64,000 bases of DNA. Origin: Nyssa sinensis. Its lineage: Eukaryota > Streptophyta > Magnoliopsida > Cornales > Nyssaceae. A model generated the notes under the pieces. That model was given only the letters and a program-made list of their open reading frames with translations. It made no database searches and had not been told where the DNA came from. The DNA lies in the NCBI GenBank assembly GCA_008638375.1, contig VIRR01000528.1:155154-219153 (forward strand). Reading direction: 5' to 3'. Positions 11,226 through 22,760 of the stretch are shown piece by piece. Positions within the stretch are counted from its first letter, which is position 1, and each line of letters opens with the position of its first letter. Both the position numbers and the translations under genes were made by a program.

Positions 11226-12870
11226 TGTTAGGACCACGGGGTCCATTATTGTAATTGGCTAATCTAGTTTTAACAAAATGTGTTTTCAATATCATCACTA
11301 CATTAGTCCTAAGTTTAAAGTATCTTAATGCTCGTTCTATGCCAAGAAGGTTCAAGCTTTATTGTAGTGATCTACTACAGGTCGTCTTGGTACTTGAGGG
11401 GTAATTGGGTAATTTGGACTTTTATCATGATTTGAATCTCACACATTGCATGCATAGCATATAGTTTATTTTATATCATCATGTGTCAAGTGGTCTTGTG
11501 ATTTTGAAATAGATTTCCTAAACATGCATATTTCAAACACTTGGGAAAATTAATTTCACAAGGCAAACAGAGAATGAGCACTTTCTGTTGCTTGTTCGAA
11601 CGAGCCTAGTGGCTCGTTCGAACGAACAACTAGAAGGTCATTTGTTCATTTTCATTTGTTCGAAAGGTCTAAATTCAAATGAAGAGAAGCAACCTCAGAG
11701 CTTTTCTCGTTTGAAGCTCGTTTCATGTTCTTTCTAACAAATAAGCTAGTCATTCAAACGAGCTATCTTCGTTTGAATGGGCACTACGTAAAATAGTTTT
11801 TCAAACTGTTTGAGATCTGATCTTCACATAATAAATACATAAAAATTCAGAGTTGCAAAAAGGGAATATAGAGAAAACAGAGTATTGAGAGTTCTTCATT
11901 GTGAGAACCCTAGAATTTCTAGATCTAAGAGCTTCCATTGAAGAACTTCATATATGTTTTATATCATGCATTTCTCTATTGGTTTCACCAATTGGTTTCA
12001 ATCAATTCCACACGATCCTAATCACATCAAAAAGCCCCTAATTCACATTTTCACCATTAGAGAAGAAAGTTTAAGCTTGAGGATTCGACCTTGAGCAATC
12101 GACAGATGCCATGGTTATATGGATTCACAATTGTGAGAGGCCTGATCAGTGGAGTTCGAGACCGAAGGAGGATCCGGTTGTATAGAGAATTCATCTATGA
12201 AGAGCTTATGGATTCAAGGGAGGTTAACGGTGTGAACGCGTAAAACAGTGTTAAAAGTACTTAGACCGTTTCAAGTTTACGTGTAATTCAATCTTTATCA
12301 TAGTGAATTATTTCCCCGAGTATCGCCGGCTTTAGAGTTTTTCACCAATGATAGTTTTACAAGGTGGTTTCTCTATCATCATTATGGTTTGAACCTATTC
12401 TCTCTCTAGTGTTTACAATTCATAATTTGCAAGATATAATTGCTTCTGCTTACTTTACAATTTAGGTTTTCATAATTATGTTCATAGAATATAGAATTGA
12501 TAATTGGAAACCTCAATTAGGCAAATTGAATTGTGAATTGAATTAGTGAATTGTTGATTGATCACATAGTTGAATTTTAGTTGAATTGATAATTTGATAT
12601 CTAAATTGAACTTGTGAATCAATCGAGCTTGGTTAAATAATATGCATTGATCAACACTATATGATTGTATATTTTAATGGCTTGAGATAATTGATATAAT
12701 TGTATACATTAGTTGAATAAACATTGTAGTTGTAATTCCTTTATTTTCCATTTGGAGTAGTTGGTAGTGTTGTGGTTGAAGAATTAGAGATATTAAAAAA
12801 TTAAGCATACCTATTCACCCCCCCCCCCCATACTTAGGTTAGTTTCATACTAGGACCTAAGGCTTTAACA
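11226..12870 (+). mobile_element. Solo copia LTR A (1645 bp)
   Basis: It begins TGTTAGGACCACGGGGTCC and ends GGCTTTAACA. Flanks are GAATT (11221-11225) and AAATT (12871-12875), a 5-bp TSD with one mismatch. The same LTR family occurs at 13136, 20667, 23691 (-) and 29729 (-). There is no internal region, so it is a solo LTR. It contains the family's TTCGAACGA palindromes (11598-11630 and weaker copies to 11765) and a C13 tract near 12820. It interrupts the integrase of element C. The mismatch in the TSD suggests moderate age. Confidence 0.85.
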
Positions 12871-13130
12871 AAATTCTCCTGCAAATTTTAATGATGGCAT
12901 CATACACTAAAAGTCTTCTCTCTCAATTAGTTCACAAAGGAGAACCTTAAAAGGTCATCTATCATCACTAGGATGTATCTCTTCTAACTAAGGCTTTTCA
13001 TCCTCATAGGACGCATTAAGTCCATATGAATTAGTTCCAATGGATGTGTGGTGGCAAGAGATAAAGATTTCTTATGTGAAACTCTTGTTTGTTTGGCCTT
13101 TTAACATGTTTCACACACTCCAAAAAGAAT
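12871..13130 (-). pseudogene. Copia element C: integrase, central part
   Basis: Minus-strand reading gives a C-x-x-C-like 'CVKHVKR' remnant of the HHCC finger's second half, then decayed integrase core up to 'SLKFAGEF' where solo LTR A cuts in. The upstream half of the same domain lies at 22295-22400, beyond element B, so B inserted inside the HHCC zinc finger. Stops are present; not functional. Confidence 0.65.
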
Positions 13131-13135
13131 CTTTC

Positions 13136-14790
13136 TATTAGGACCATGGGGTCCATTTTGTAAACTGGCTAATTTGGTTAGATAAAACGTGTTTTGTGTG
13201 TAATCCATACATAAGTCCTTCGAGTTGAGTACCTCGATGCCCGTTCTGACCCAAGTTCATCCAAGAGACATTATCATGTATCACTACTGGTCGATTTATT
13301 TTTAGAAAGGTAAAATGGTCTTTTGTATTTGATCAGATCTCACACACTCACATCATGCATGCATAGCATATAGATTTTATCTTATCATCATGTATGTGAT
13401 TGACTTGTGGTTGTGAACTATTTTGTCCAAAATCTATCTTTGAAAATAAACAAATGGAAAAATTCAGTTCACAAAACAAGATTTGAATAAGGGACTCGCT
13501 GTTGCTCATTCAAATGATGCCTTGGCTCATTTGAACAAACAACAGTAGGGTTCATTCTCATTCATTTTCATTCATTCAAACCCCTATATCGAACTCGTTA
13601 CTACAGCCTCGAAGTTATACTCGCTCGATACTCGTTACATGTTCGTTCAAACAAGCAAGTGATCATTCGAACAAATGATGGATCATTCGAATGAACTCTG
13701 GGTAGAAAATAGATTTATAATCAAGTTTCTTCTTAATTGGGGATCAACCAAGATCTTTGGAAAAATTAGGTGAAAATATATTTGAGAGCAGTCAAAAAAA
13801 TAGAATGAGAGACTCTCAATTTGTGAGAGAAAAATTATTGACAGACCTTGATGATTTTATGAGAGATTGATCATTCATGACATTCATTATCTTCTCTACT
13901 CATTTTTTTTATTCGATTTAATCAAAGCACACAATTCGATAATTAGATCTTAAGAGCCTTGATTAGCGTTAAATTCACCATTGACGATTGAAAGAGTTCA
14001 AGCACGAGGATTCGGCATTGAGCGATCAATGGATACCGAGGTCATGTGGATTCACGATTGTTTTGAAGAGGCTTGATCGAAGGAGTTCAAGACCATGGAA
14101 GAGTCTAGTTTTTTTAAGGATTGACTGTGATAGCTTGAGGATTCGAGAGGAATTTGAAGACAATCGGTGAGAACGGTGCTAGAGGTACTTAGATCGTTCG
14201 GAAACTCATTGTATTTCACTTTCTGTCATAGTTCATCACTTCCATAAGCATTGGCCCAGCTCTAGAGTTTTGCTCTAAGGATTGTTGTCCTTGGTAGTTT
14301 TCTCCATCATCAATCCATGTGCAATATCTTCTCTCTCATTCTCTTTCGATTTACTAAATGCTTGATTTCAATTACTTTTGTTTTATTTAAGAAATTTAGT
14401 TTTTCATGATTTCATTATTGTGCATTCAATTGAGATAATTGAGAAACTTAATTTAGTAAGTTGATTTAAGAAATTGATGACTTAGTTGATTTTGAATTGA
14501 TTTGTGAAAATTGCTATAAAATCAATTTAGTTGTTAATTTTGGTGAATGTTAAATTGGCTGGTGAATTGGTTGACTTTTGGTGGTTTCATTGGTGGAAAG
14601 GCTTAAGCATTGGATTAACCAAGTTGAGTGATTTTTTGATTGATTGTGCCATCATTGTAATTAACCAAGAGTTGGAAATAACACAAAATAAATTTTTAAT
14701 TCTAGACCTACCTATTCAACCCCCCTTCTAGGTAATTCATGATTTGGGACCTTGAATGATATCAGTGTGATATCCCTGCATACACAAACA
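13136..14790 (+). mobile_element. 5' LTR of copia element B
   Basis: 1655 bp, starting TATTAGGACCATGGGGTCC (the usual TG is TA here) and ending CATACACAAACA. It has TTCGAACGA-type palindromes around 13500-13700 that have decayed relative to the 3' LTR. It matches the 3' LTR throughout, with many substitutions visible by eye, so the insertion is much older than the gypsy element at 31851. Confidence 0.88.
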
Positions 14791-14793
14791 AAA

Positions 14794-14805
14794 TGATATC
14801 AGAAC
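14794..14805 (+). other. Primer-binding site of element B (tRNA-iMet type)
   Basis: TGATATCAGAAC three bases after the LTR resembles TGGTATCAGAGC, the complement of the 3' end of plant initiator tRNA-Met, with two changes. Confidence 0.75.
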
Positions 14806-14849
14806 CTTCTTTTTATGGCATTTGATTGATATCCTACATTGTGAACAAT

Positions 14850-16340
14850 GGAAGGGTTAAGAGAAGGAGGATCAATCTGACAACCTCCTTTATTTGACTG
14901 CTCAAATTATACTTATTGAAAAACTCGTATGAAAGAATTTTTGAGAGTCATGGATGAGCAAGCTTGGCTTGCCATCCAAGAAGGTTGGAACCCTACTGGT
15001 CATAACCGTAACCATGAAAATTCCCCCCGTTGCCAAGCCTTCAACTACTTGGAATAAGTTGAAGTTAAGCATGAGCGGTTACAATGCCATCTTTAACGCG
15101 GTAACTCTCGATGAGTTTCACCACATTATAACTTGTGAGACGTCCAATGAGGCTTGGGACATCCTCGAGACTACCCATGAGGGTACGTCGGAGGTAAAGA
15201 GGTCAAAACTTCAAATGTTGACTTCTAGGTTTGAAGCACTAAGAATGGAGGAATCTGAAACCTTTTCTGAATTCTATGCTAAATTGAGTGACATTTTCAA
15301 CTCATCTTTCAACCTAGGAGAAAGACTAGATAGGACCAAGATCATAGGGAAAATATTGAGATCTCTTCCCGAGAGACTTCAACTTAAGACAACCGCCATT
15401 GAGGAGAGTAAGGACATAGACTCTCTAGTTGTTGATGAGTTAGTTGGATCACTTCAAACCTTTGAACTAACTCTTAGACAAGCAAAGAAGACCAAAAGTC
15501 TTGCCTTAAAATAAACACAAATATAAAGTAAATGGGATTTTGAAATAGACCCCGAGTCCATAAATGACGAGGACTTGGCTCTTTTTGTTAGGAGGTTTAA
15601 CAAATACCTCAAAGGGAGAATGCCTAACTCCAAGAGATCTCAAATTTCAAGTAGAAAATCATTTGGAAACTCTAACACTTCGAAAGGCCAAGTCCAAAAT
15701 TCTTCTTCTAGTAGTGATAGAAGAAGACCTTCATCTCAATCTACCTCTAAGCCTACTGAATGTTATGATTGCCATAACTTTGGGCATATAACAGCCGATT
15801 GACCTAATAAGAGAAAGAGAAATTCTCTAAATAGGAAGGCAATGAAATCATCTCTCTCCGAAGATGATGAAGAGGAAGAGGAGAATGATGATGAAAAAGA
15901 AGGTGATGAGAGTCAATTCTTGGCTTTCACTAGCATCACCAATGTCTATGAAGCCATTGAGGATGGTGATCATGAGGACACTAAGGACTTTGTGTCTAGT
16001 GATGAAAAGAGCGAGGATGAAGATAACATTGAGATTGCCTATAAACAAAAAAAAACTATTCAAGGAATCCATAAATCTCAAAAAGTATAACATGAAGCTC
16101 ATCACTAAGCTCAAGTCTTGTGAGAAAGAAAAGAGTGTTTTAATAGTTAATCAATCTTTATTGAGTCAACTAAATGAGGAAAAATGGTTCCTTCTAAAGG
16201 ACGTTGAATCCTTAGAAAATGAGAGAAACTCTTTGATTGTTGAGGTAGGAGGACTTAAGGATTCCTTAGTTGCTTGTGAGAATGAAAACAAAGAATTGAA
16301 TTCCAAATTTCACTCTCTTACACACAATCTAGGAATGTAA
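14850..16340 (+). pseudogene. Copia gag relic of element B (UBN2-type Gag, broken CCHC)
   Basis: It begins 'atggaagggttaagagaagg'. Stops interrupt the first block, which has 'PPLFDCSNYTY' followed by a stop where Trp is expected, then 'MKEFLRVMDEQAWLAIQEGW'. A frameshift near 15000 leads into a 186-codon open stretch (14954-15514) with 'WDILETTHEGTSEVKRSKLQ', 'ETFSEFYAKLSDIFNSSFNL' and 'ILRSLPERLQ', diagnostic of copia UBN2 Gag. The same frame goes on past two TAA codons to a zinc knuckle C-YD-C-HNFG-H-ITAD-stop (about 15764-15802), in which the last Cys codon is TGA, and an acidic stretch (15842-16090). A further shift at the A9 tract near 16050 leads into a coiled-coil-like segment (16090-16340). 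Not functional. Confidence 0.85.
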
Positions 16341-16920
16341 AAATCAATCTTTAGGATAGGTTAATAAGCTTTCTAAAATGCTTAATAATGTCCAAATCAA
16401 GAATGATAAAAGTGGTTTAGGATATGTCATGTTCACAAATAAGAACTATCCATCCACATCCACTTTAAGTCAATCTCCCATTCTCAAGTCGGTTGTGTTT
16501 ATGTCCTCAAAATCCAAAGGTGTTGAACCGTTGAACCACCTAAACATATGAGGAAATCCCAACCACAATCAAAACCTCAAGCACATTCTTGCCCACTACC
16601 TCAATCTAAAACCCTTCTCAAACCTCAACCAACTTCATTTTATTGCTCACATTGCATGGTTGAAAGACACTCTAGGAGGAAGTGTAGTTTTGCCAAGAAA
16701 AGGCAAACAAAATCTCACACTATAACCTTAAAGCACAAATATGAAATTTCTACCGTGAAATAACAAATGAATAGTCATATTCAAAAATCAAGGAGAATGG
16801 CTCAAAAGATCATGCATATTTCCAGCCTTGAAAAGCCTAAAGTAAATCCCCACTCCGAGGGTAAAGATGAGGCCAAGACTCAAAAAGTTCCTCCTACTCC
16901 CAAAAAATTGTAAGGCAAAT
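16341..16920 (+). pseudogene. Gag C-terminal part of element B with an intact CCHC knuckle
   Basis: Reading '..KNDKSGLGYVMFTNKNYPS' (16395-16455) matches the region that follows the coiled coil in sireviral Gag. The 71-codon frame 16548-16763 holds a perfect CX2CX4HX4C knuckle (CSHCMVERHSRRKC, 16644-16685) between proline/glutamine-rich and lysine-rich stretches. It is the Gag second knuckle, not an independent gene. After about 16900 coding resemblance stops abruptly. Confidence 0.65.
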
Positions 16921-18240
16921 TTCGGTAAGGAATGATAAACTTAAAGGTCTTGAAAATGAGTGTGTAAATCACACTTCACAATTTTCTTCTTTCTCAAGAA
17001 GAGCAAATTTGAATATTAGATGACTAAGAGATTCTTAGCAATTTAGGGATTTTACTATTCACTCTCATCTTAGAGTCTCCCTATGAATTGTTTCATTTCT
17101 TCTTACTCCACTTCACTCATTGAAAATCATATAGAGTAAGTTGCATTCTCTTTCATAGTCTAGGTGATTTTTAACTTTTCTACCAAATCTAGGTCTATGG
17201 ATTTTTTTTTTCTTTTTGTTTAATCCTTTTTTGGATTTTTTATTCTTCATAGTTAGGTGCATTTCAAACCTTTATAAACTCAGTAATCCAAAAATATTTT
17301 TCTTTTGTAATTGTTAATGGTAATCCCTTTTTTTAAAAAAAAAAAAAAGAATTGTATTAAGTGCATTTTAAGGGATTAAGTTTTGACATGTGGACTTTAT
17401 CCTAGCAATATCTTCACTTAGTCTTTTTGACTTGGGTGCACACAATCCTTCAATCTACTTTTGATCTCATAGGTACTAGTCTTGCATATTTCTTGTACGA
17501 GATTTTCTTGTAGATAGGATGGACTTAATGGTTTTATATTTTTATCTCAATAAGTCCATGGCTAGAAAGATTGACTTAGGATGGAAAAATCAAAGGACCA
17601 GAAGTAAAAGCCTAAAAAGAAAATGGCACACACAAAAAATTCAAGAGTGGAAGAAAAGGGCTACCCTTAGGATTGTGTGTTGCTAGCATTGGAAATCCTT
17701 TGAAAATAGTAGTCTACTCAACTGTGTGAAAGCCATCTTCCAAAAAGAAAGCCAAGTGAAAATTCAATATGCATATTTTAGCTTGTAAGTTAAGAGGGAG
17801 ATTTGATTGGAAATGGGGTAAAAAATCCCTAGGTTGATTAACTATGGTTGTTTACTTTTATTGATGTGAAAATCATTCCACACCATAAAAAAGTCAACAT
17901 TGATACAAAGAACATTCCATGGTTGAAATTAATTCATATGCCTAATAACCATGAATAAGTGAGTAAATAGTGAGTTTGTATGCGTCTTAGTGTTCTAAGA
18001 TCATTTGAATGTATTGATATTATGTAGAACACATGTACATCTCTTTAATTCACTCAAAAATGTTCTTTAATTTTAGTTTTCATCTCAAAAATATTGGGAT
18101 TATTTTTAGCTTTGAAAAATAATTGATTCATCTAAAGGTTTTTAGCTAAAATGTGTTTTTTCCTAAACATCCCCTATTTTATAGTTGAAAATTGCCCAGG
18201 ATTCTAAAATAGAGTAGGACACTCTATTTTTTCTAAGAGA
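16921..18240. other. Internal region of element B without recognisable genes
   Basis: AT-rich sequence with T and A tracts (17200-17350). In autonomous relatives the protease, integrase, RT and RNase H would lie here; none of their motifs (DSG, HHCC, DDE, YVDD) is visible in any frame. I see no other structure. Confidence 0.6.
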
Positions 18241-18249
18241 AGAGCAACT

Positions 18250-18325
18250 ACTAGAGTTCATTCGAACGAACCCTCGTTCGAATGAAACTCACTCATTCGT
18301 TTGAATGAATAACTACTCAAGTTAA
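18250..18325. promoter_or_regulatory. Cluster of TTCGAACGA palindromes upstream of the env-like relic
   Basis: 'gagttcattcgaacgaaccc', 'ctcgttcgaatgaaac' and 'cattcgtttgaatgaataac' follow each other within 75 bp. They are the same palindromic words that characterise the U3-like part of this element's LTRs (for example 11598-11630 and 21170-21215). Their presence inside the element, about 350 bp before the env-like start, suggests a copied LTR piece or an internal promoter. The role is inferred only from position and repetition. Confidence 0.45.
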
Positions 18326-18631
18326 ACACGGGAGAAGTAGCGCCATTTTTTGAAAACTCTTGGCTTTTCTCCCATTTTTTACTCCAAATCCTCTAAATTC
18401 TTGTGTCTTTTTTACCCCAGTGTTCAGCATTTGTCGATTCTACTCCGGTTAGAGCGTTCTACTCTTCGTGGGCTTCATTTCACCAATCACTTAGTGATTC
18501 TATCAGTTCATCAATTTGTAGGTCTTTGAGTCCATTTCTACCTTCTGGTTAGTTTGGATTGTAATTTAGTCTCTTGACGTAGCACTATCCTAGGTTCATC
18601 TTATTTTTCTTTTGTCATATACTACGTGATC

Positions 18632-19925
18632 ATGGCCACCAAGACCGTGGCCATTAAGCAATGACACTTTTCCTATGTCATTCATTTAGGAAGTGTGCCT
18701 CAAAACCTTATTCGGTATCTGACGAAGGTTTCCCAATTTTGAGCACAGACCATGATGTCCCGACCTATCCTTGTAAAGCGGGTATGCTCCTTAGATGATG
18801 TCCGTTAGACTTTAGCCTACAAGCAATTTGACTCACAAGGTTGGCTACCCCTCTTTAGAGTTTCGGGTCCGACAAACGAGACCCTGGTTTGAGAGATCTA
18901 TTCAAACCTCAATTCTTGTAATGCCTCAGAAGCCTTCGTAGTGACTATCTACGGTGTCCCTTTCTCTCTCACCACAGAATTGATTGTTGAGACTCCTGGT
19001 CTTGCCAAAGTCACTCAGCCTGGCTTCCTATACCCCTCCCCTGTCGCCATTCCTTTTGTCAACCTTATCGCTTCCACCCTACGAGTTGACAGTTCTCATG
19101 TCTTCGCCTTACGGGGTGCAACCCTAAAGCAGGGATATCTTCATGAGGGTTACCGCATCCTCAACCTCATTGTTTGTAGTGCGTTGCATCCTGGCCGCCA
19201 TAAGAACACGCTAACACTCCATCATGCCACACTCATATACGCACTAGGTGTTGCTGTCCCCATCGATGCTCCCTCGTATATACTTTGAGTCATCGATACC
19301 TCCACCACCGGTATGAGATACATTGTGTCCTTACTATTTGGTAGCCTGATCACTAGGATCAGTGCTGCACAGAAAGTTCCATTCTTTACTACTGATATGC
19401 TCATCCTCCCTCGTGGCCCGATTCCCCAATAGACCCTATCCCGGTCACAAAGACATGTCATCACTCCTCCCCGGTGAGAGAGATGTTACTAATGAGTAGC
19501 AAGAAGTAAAGCAGCAGTAGCAGCAGCCCCAGCAGGCACCAGCTTTGCAGCAGTAGCCACATTTGTTGTTGTAGCAGCAGCAGTCTAGCAATTAGATTCA
19601 GATCGAGGATTTCCTTATTAACAGGACACCGCCGCATTTCAGTACCCCTTTAGGTATAGACTTTCGAGCGTTAGCAAAAGCTTCATCTTCTTCCACCGGT
19701 CAGCCGATCATGAGGGATGAGCTCGATAAGTGGTTACAACTTCACCATGATCAGATCACTACTAACATAAATCATAGGTTAGAGTGGCACTATATCCAGG
19801 TCAAATCAAATTACTTTATCCTGATGTTGGTGAAGACTGCCTATATGCAATGAGCCATTCAAGGACTGACTGATACCATAGCTCGTGTCTTTCTTCCTCT
19901 TCTTCTTCCACTTACTGATGATCAG
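18632..19925 (+). pseudogene. Sirevirus envelope-like / plant 'putative transposon protein' relic
   Basis: From ATG 18632 one frame stays coherent to about 19440 apart from six stops (18662, 18740, 18806, 18890, 19286, 19430), all TGA or TAG. Visible blocks: 'RPILVKRVCSLDDVR', 'KQFDSQGWLPLF', 'EIYSNLNSCNASEAFVVTI' followed by YGVPF, then a region with HATLIYALGVAVPID and 'LLFGSLITRISAAQ'. These correspond in order to the plant transposon-associated domain found downstream of pol in SIRE-like elements. After a frameshift (19440-19490) a Gln-rich run (19497-19600) follows, with five TAG codons inside a CAG series, then an open helical segment to the TGA at about 19854. The 115-codon frame 18941-19288 is its longest uninterrupted piece. 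Not functional. 'Envelope-like' is a positional name; a fusion function is unproven. Confidence 0.7.
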
Positions 19926-20219
19926 TGATGTTGTAGCTATTTACATGAGTGATGAGTGTGATTATACTGAGGTTTTACCTATATTTTGTTACTTATCACC
20001 TACATATACTTTTTTATATGACAGTACATCTCTTTTTCGTATTGTGCATTTTTGTTGAGATCAATGCTAAACCGTTATTTTTTGATGTCTTTGATATATA
20101 TCTACTTCTTCTATTATCTGTATTGTCAATACTCTGTTATCTCTATATGCATGTCTTTGAGTTGATATTTTACTTACTTTTGATCTTTCTTTGTGGTTTA
20201 CCTCATTTGTCATCGTGAC

Positions 20220-20664
20220 AAAAAAAAAGGGAGATATGTTGATATTACGGGAGTTATATACAAATGGGGAGACTAGATATTTTAAGCATATATTGAGGGG
20301 GAGTAATATACCTTTTTTTGCATATGTTGAGATAACTATAAGTCACTTTATATTGCTCATGTCTCATTGCACAAGGCTTTCATGTTTACTGCACCTTGTT
20401 CTATATTGATACTTATCTGACATGAGATCTCATTGTTTTTATTTGTTATGTCTCTTGTGATGTGATCTCACGTGGTATAGTTGAGGGTGTTGTGCAAGAA
20501 AACAGGTTGGCTAATTGTTAAAGAAATATTAAGTGACATTTTTAGTATAAGATACTAAGTCAAAATGTATAATTTCCTTCTATCTGGCTCTTTGGGGATT
20601 ATAGATTTTGGTATTGTATTTTTTATACTTTTTGTAGTTTTGTCACAAATTGTTAAAGGAGAAG
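20220..20664 (+). other. Pre-LTR region and polypurine tract of element B
   Basis: 'gacaaaaaaaaagggagat' (20217) and 'attgagggggagtaata' (20291) are the purine blocks commonly seen before the 3' LTR of SIRE-like elements. The polypurine tract proper is AAAGGAGAAG (20655-20664), two bases before the 3' LTR. The open frames at 19949-20409 are not protein-like. Confidence 0.65.
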
Positions 20665-20666
20665 TT

Positions 20667-22289
20667 TGTTAGGACCATGGGGTTCATTTTGTAAATTGGC
20701 TAATCCAGTTAGACAAAATGTGAATTGTGTGTAATCCGTACATAAGTCTTTCGAGTTGAGTACCTCGATGCTCGTTCTTACCCAAGTTCATCCAAGAGAC
20801 ATTACTGTGTATCACTACCAGTCGACTTATTTTTAGAAGAGTAAAATGGTCTTTTGTATTTTATCGGATCTCACACACTCACATCATGTATGCATAGCAT
20901 ATAGATTTTATCTTATCATCATGTATTTGATTGGCTTGTGGTTGTGAACTATTTTTGCCAAAATGCATCTTTGAAAATAAACAAATGGAAAAATTTAGTT
21001 CACAAAATAAGCTTTGAATGAGGGACTCATTGTTGCTCGTTCAAACAAAGCCTTAGCTTGTTCGAATGAACAACAGTAAGGTTCATTCTCATTCATTTTC
21101 ATTCATTTGAACCCCTGTATCAAACGAGTTGCTGCAGCCTTAAAGTTATACTCATTCCATACTCGATGTTCATTCGAACGAGCAAGTGCTCGTTCGAACG
21201 AGTGATGGTTTATTCGAATGAACCCTGGGCAAAAAATATATTTATAATTTGATTTCTTCTCAATTGGGGATCAACCAAGCTCTTTGCAAAAAATAGGCAA
21301 AAATATATTTGAGAGCAATCAAAAAAATAAAGTGAGAGAGTCTCAATTTGTGATAGCAAAATTGTTGATAGATCTTAATGCTTTTGTGAGAGATTAATCA
21401 TTCATGGCATTCATTATCTTCTCTACTTATTTTTTGTTGATCCAATTTGATCAAAGCACACAATTCGATCAAATCTTAAGACCTTGGTCTGCATCAAATT
21501 CACCATTGAAAATTGAAGGAGTTCAAGCATAAGGATTTAGCATTGAGCGATCAGTGGACACCGAAGTCGTGTGGATTCACGATTGTTTTGAAAAGGCTTG
21601 ATCAGAGGAGTCCGAGATTGTGGAGAAGTCCAATTATTTGAAGGATTGACTATGATATCTTGAGGATTCGAGATGAATTTGAAGACAGTCGGTGACAATG
21701 ATGCTAAAGGTAATTAGATCATTCGGAGACTCATTATATTTCACTTTTCGTCATAGTTCATCACTTCCATGAGCATTGGCCCAGCTTTGGAGTTTTACTC
21801 CAAGGATTGTTGTCCTTGGTAGTTTTCTCCGTCATCAATCGGTGTCCAATCTCTTCTCTTTCCTTCTCTTTCAATTTACTATATACTTGATTTGAATTAT
21901 TTCCATTTTATTTGAGAAATTGAGTTTTTCATGATTTCATAATTGTGCTTTCAATTGAGATAATTGAAAAACTTAATTTAGTAAATTGATTAAAAAAATT
22001 GATAACTTAGTTTATTTTCAATTGAATTGTGAAAATTGCTATAAAATTAATTTAATTAATTTTGGTGAGCGTTGAATTAGTTGATACTTGATGGTTTCAT
22101 TAGTGGAAAGGCTTAAACATTGGATTAATCGCGTTGAGTGATTTGTTGATTGATTGTGTCATCATTGTAATTAACCAAGAATTGGAATTAATGCAAAATA
22201 AATTTTTACTTCTAGACCTACCTATTTAACTTCCCCTCTAGGTAATTCACTCCTTGGGACCTTGAGTGATATCCCTCTGTGCACAAACA
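20667..22289 (+). mobile_element. 3' LTR of copia element B
   Basis: 1623 bp, TGTTAGGACCATGGGGTTC to CTGTGCACAAACA, followed by TSD CTTTA. It contains the best-preserved palindrome of the family, a 15-base CTCGTTCGAACGAG-centred word at 21189-21204, and a second at 21170-21182. No gene; short frames are shadows. Confidence 0.88.
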
Positions 22290-22294
22290 CTTTA

Positions 22295-22760
22295 CTAACT
22301 TTGGTAGTCCTCAAGCTAGGTCATTGTTAACCAACTTTTTAAGTTGTTTGTGGTTGACATGGTCGAATCTCTCATGCCAAAGGTTGCAAGAATCAACCTT
22401 AGCACTATTACATGTGATTTTTGGTTCAAGTGAAATGTTATAGCAATTATTGGATGTCGTTTATCCCTCTAACATGCATTTCCCATTTTCATTCATCACT
22501 TTATATTAAGTTTTGGTGAAGCACACATTGAAGTTCTTATCACATAACTGACTAATGCTAATTAAATTAGCCCTTAGTCCCTCAACATACAACACATTCT
22601 CAAGTTTTGGGGAATCATCTACGATGATAGTTCCTTTTCCTAGAATGTTTGACTTCTTCCCATCCCCAAAGATGACTGCTCCCTCTTTATGACTCACAAG
22701 GTTAGTGAAGAGAGATTTGTCACCGGACGTGTGCCTACAGCACCCGCTATCAATGTACTA
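22295..22760 (-). pseudogene. Copia element C: protease-to-integrase junction
   Basis: On the minus strand: 'YIDSGCCRHTSGDKSLF' (the copia DSG..RHMTGD block), then 'GAVIFGDGKKSNILGKGTI', 'LENVLYVEGLRANLISISQL' (gag_pre-integrase domain), a stop, and 'WHERFDHVNHKQLKKLVNND', the start of the HHCC integrase finger. The longest open piece is 22506-22697. The domain order is normal for copia. It is cut at 22294 by element B, whose other side (13130) carries the rest of the finger. Confidence 0.85.

Larger units (their letters stand above)
13136..22289 (+). mobile_element. Copia (sirevirus-like) element B with two LTRs, gag and env-like relics, no pol
   Basis: 5' LTR 13136-14790 and 3' LTR 20667-22289 are homologous over their length but clearly diverged. 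Flanks are CTTTC (13131-13135) and CTTTA (22290-22294), a TSD with one mismatch. PBS at 14794, gag relic 14850-16763, envelope-like relic from 18632 to about 19925, 'aaaaaaaaagggagat' at 20220 and PPT at 20655. No integrase, RT or RNase H motif is visible in any frame between 16900 and 18600, so pol (about 3-4 kb) is gone. Gag type plus an envelope-like gene is the hallmark of the Sirevirus/SIRE lineage. It is inserted in the integrase of C. Confidence 0.85.

Noticed and set aside
15848..16114. Minus-strand 88-codon hydrophobic frame
   Set aside because: Shadow of the acidic Gag segment on the + strand.
11598..21204. TTCGAACGA words as heat-shock elements
   Set aside because: Heat-shock elements need TTC and GAA separated by two bases in alternating array; here TTC and GAA are adjacent.
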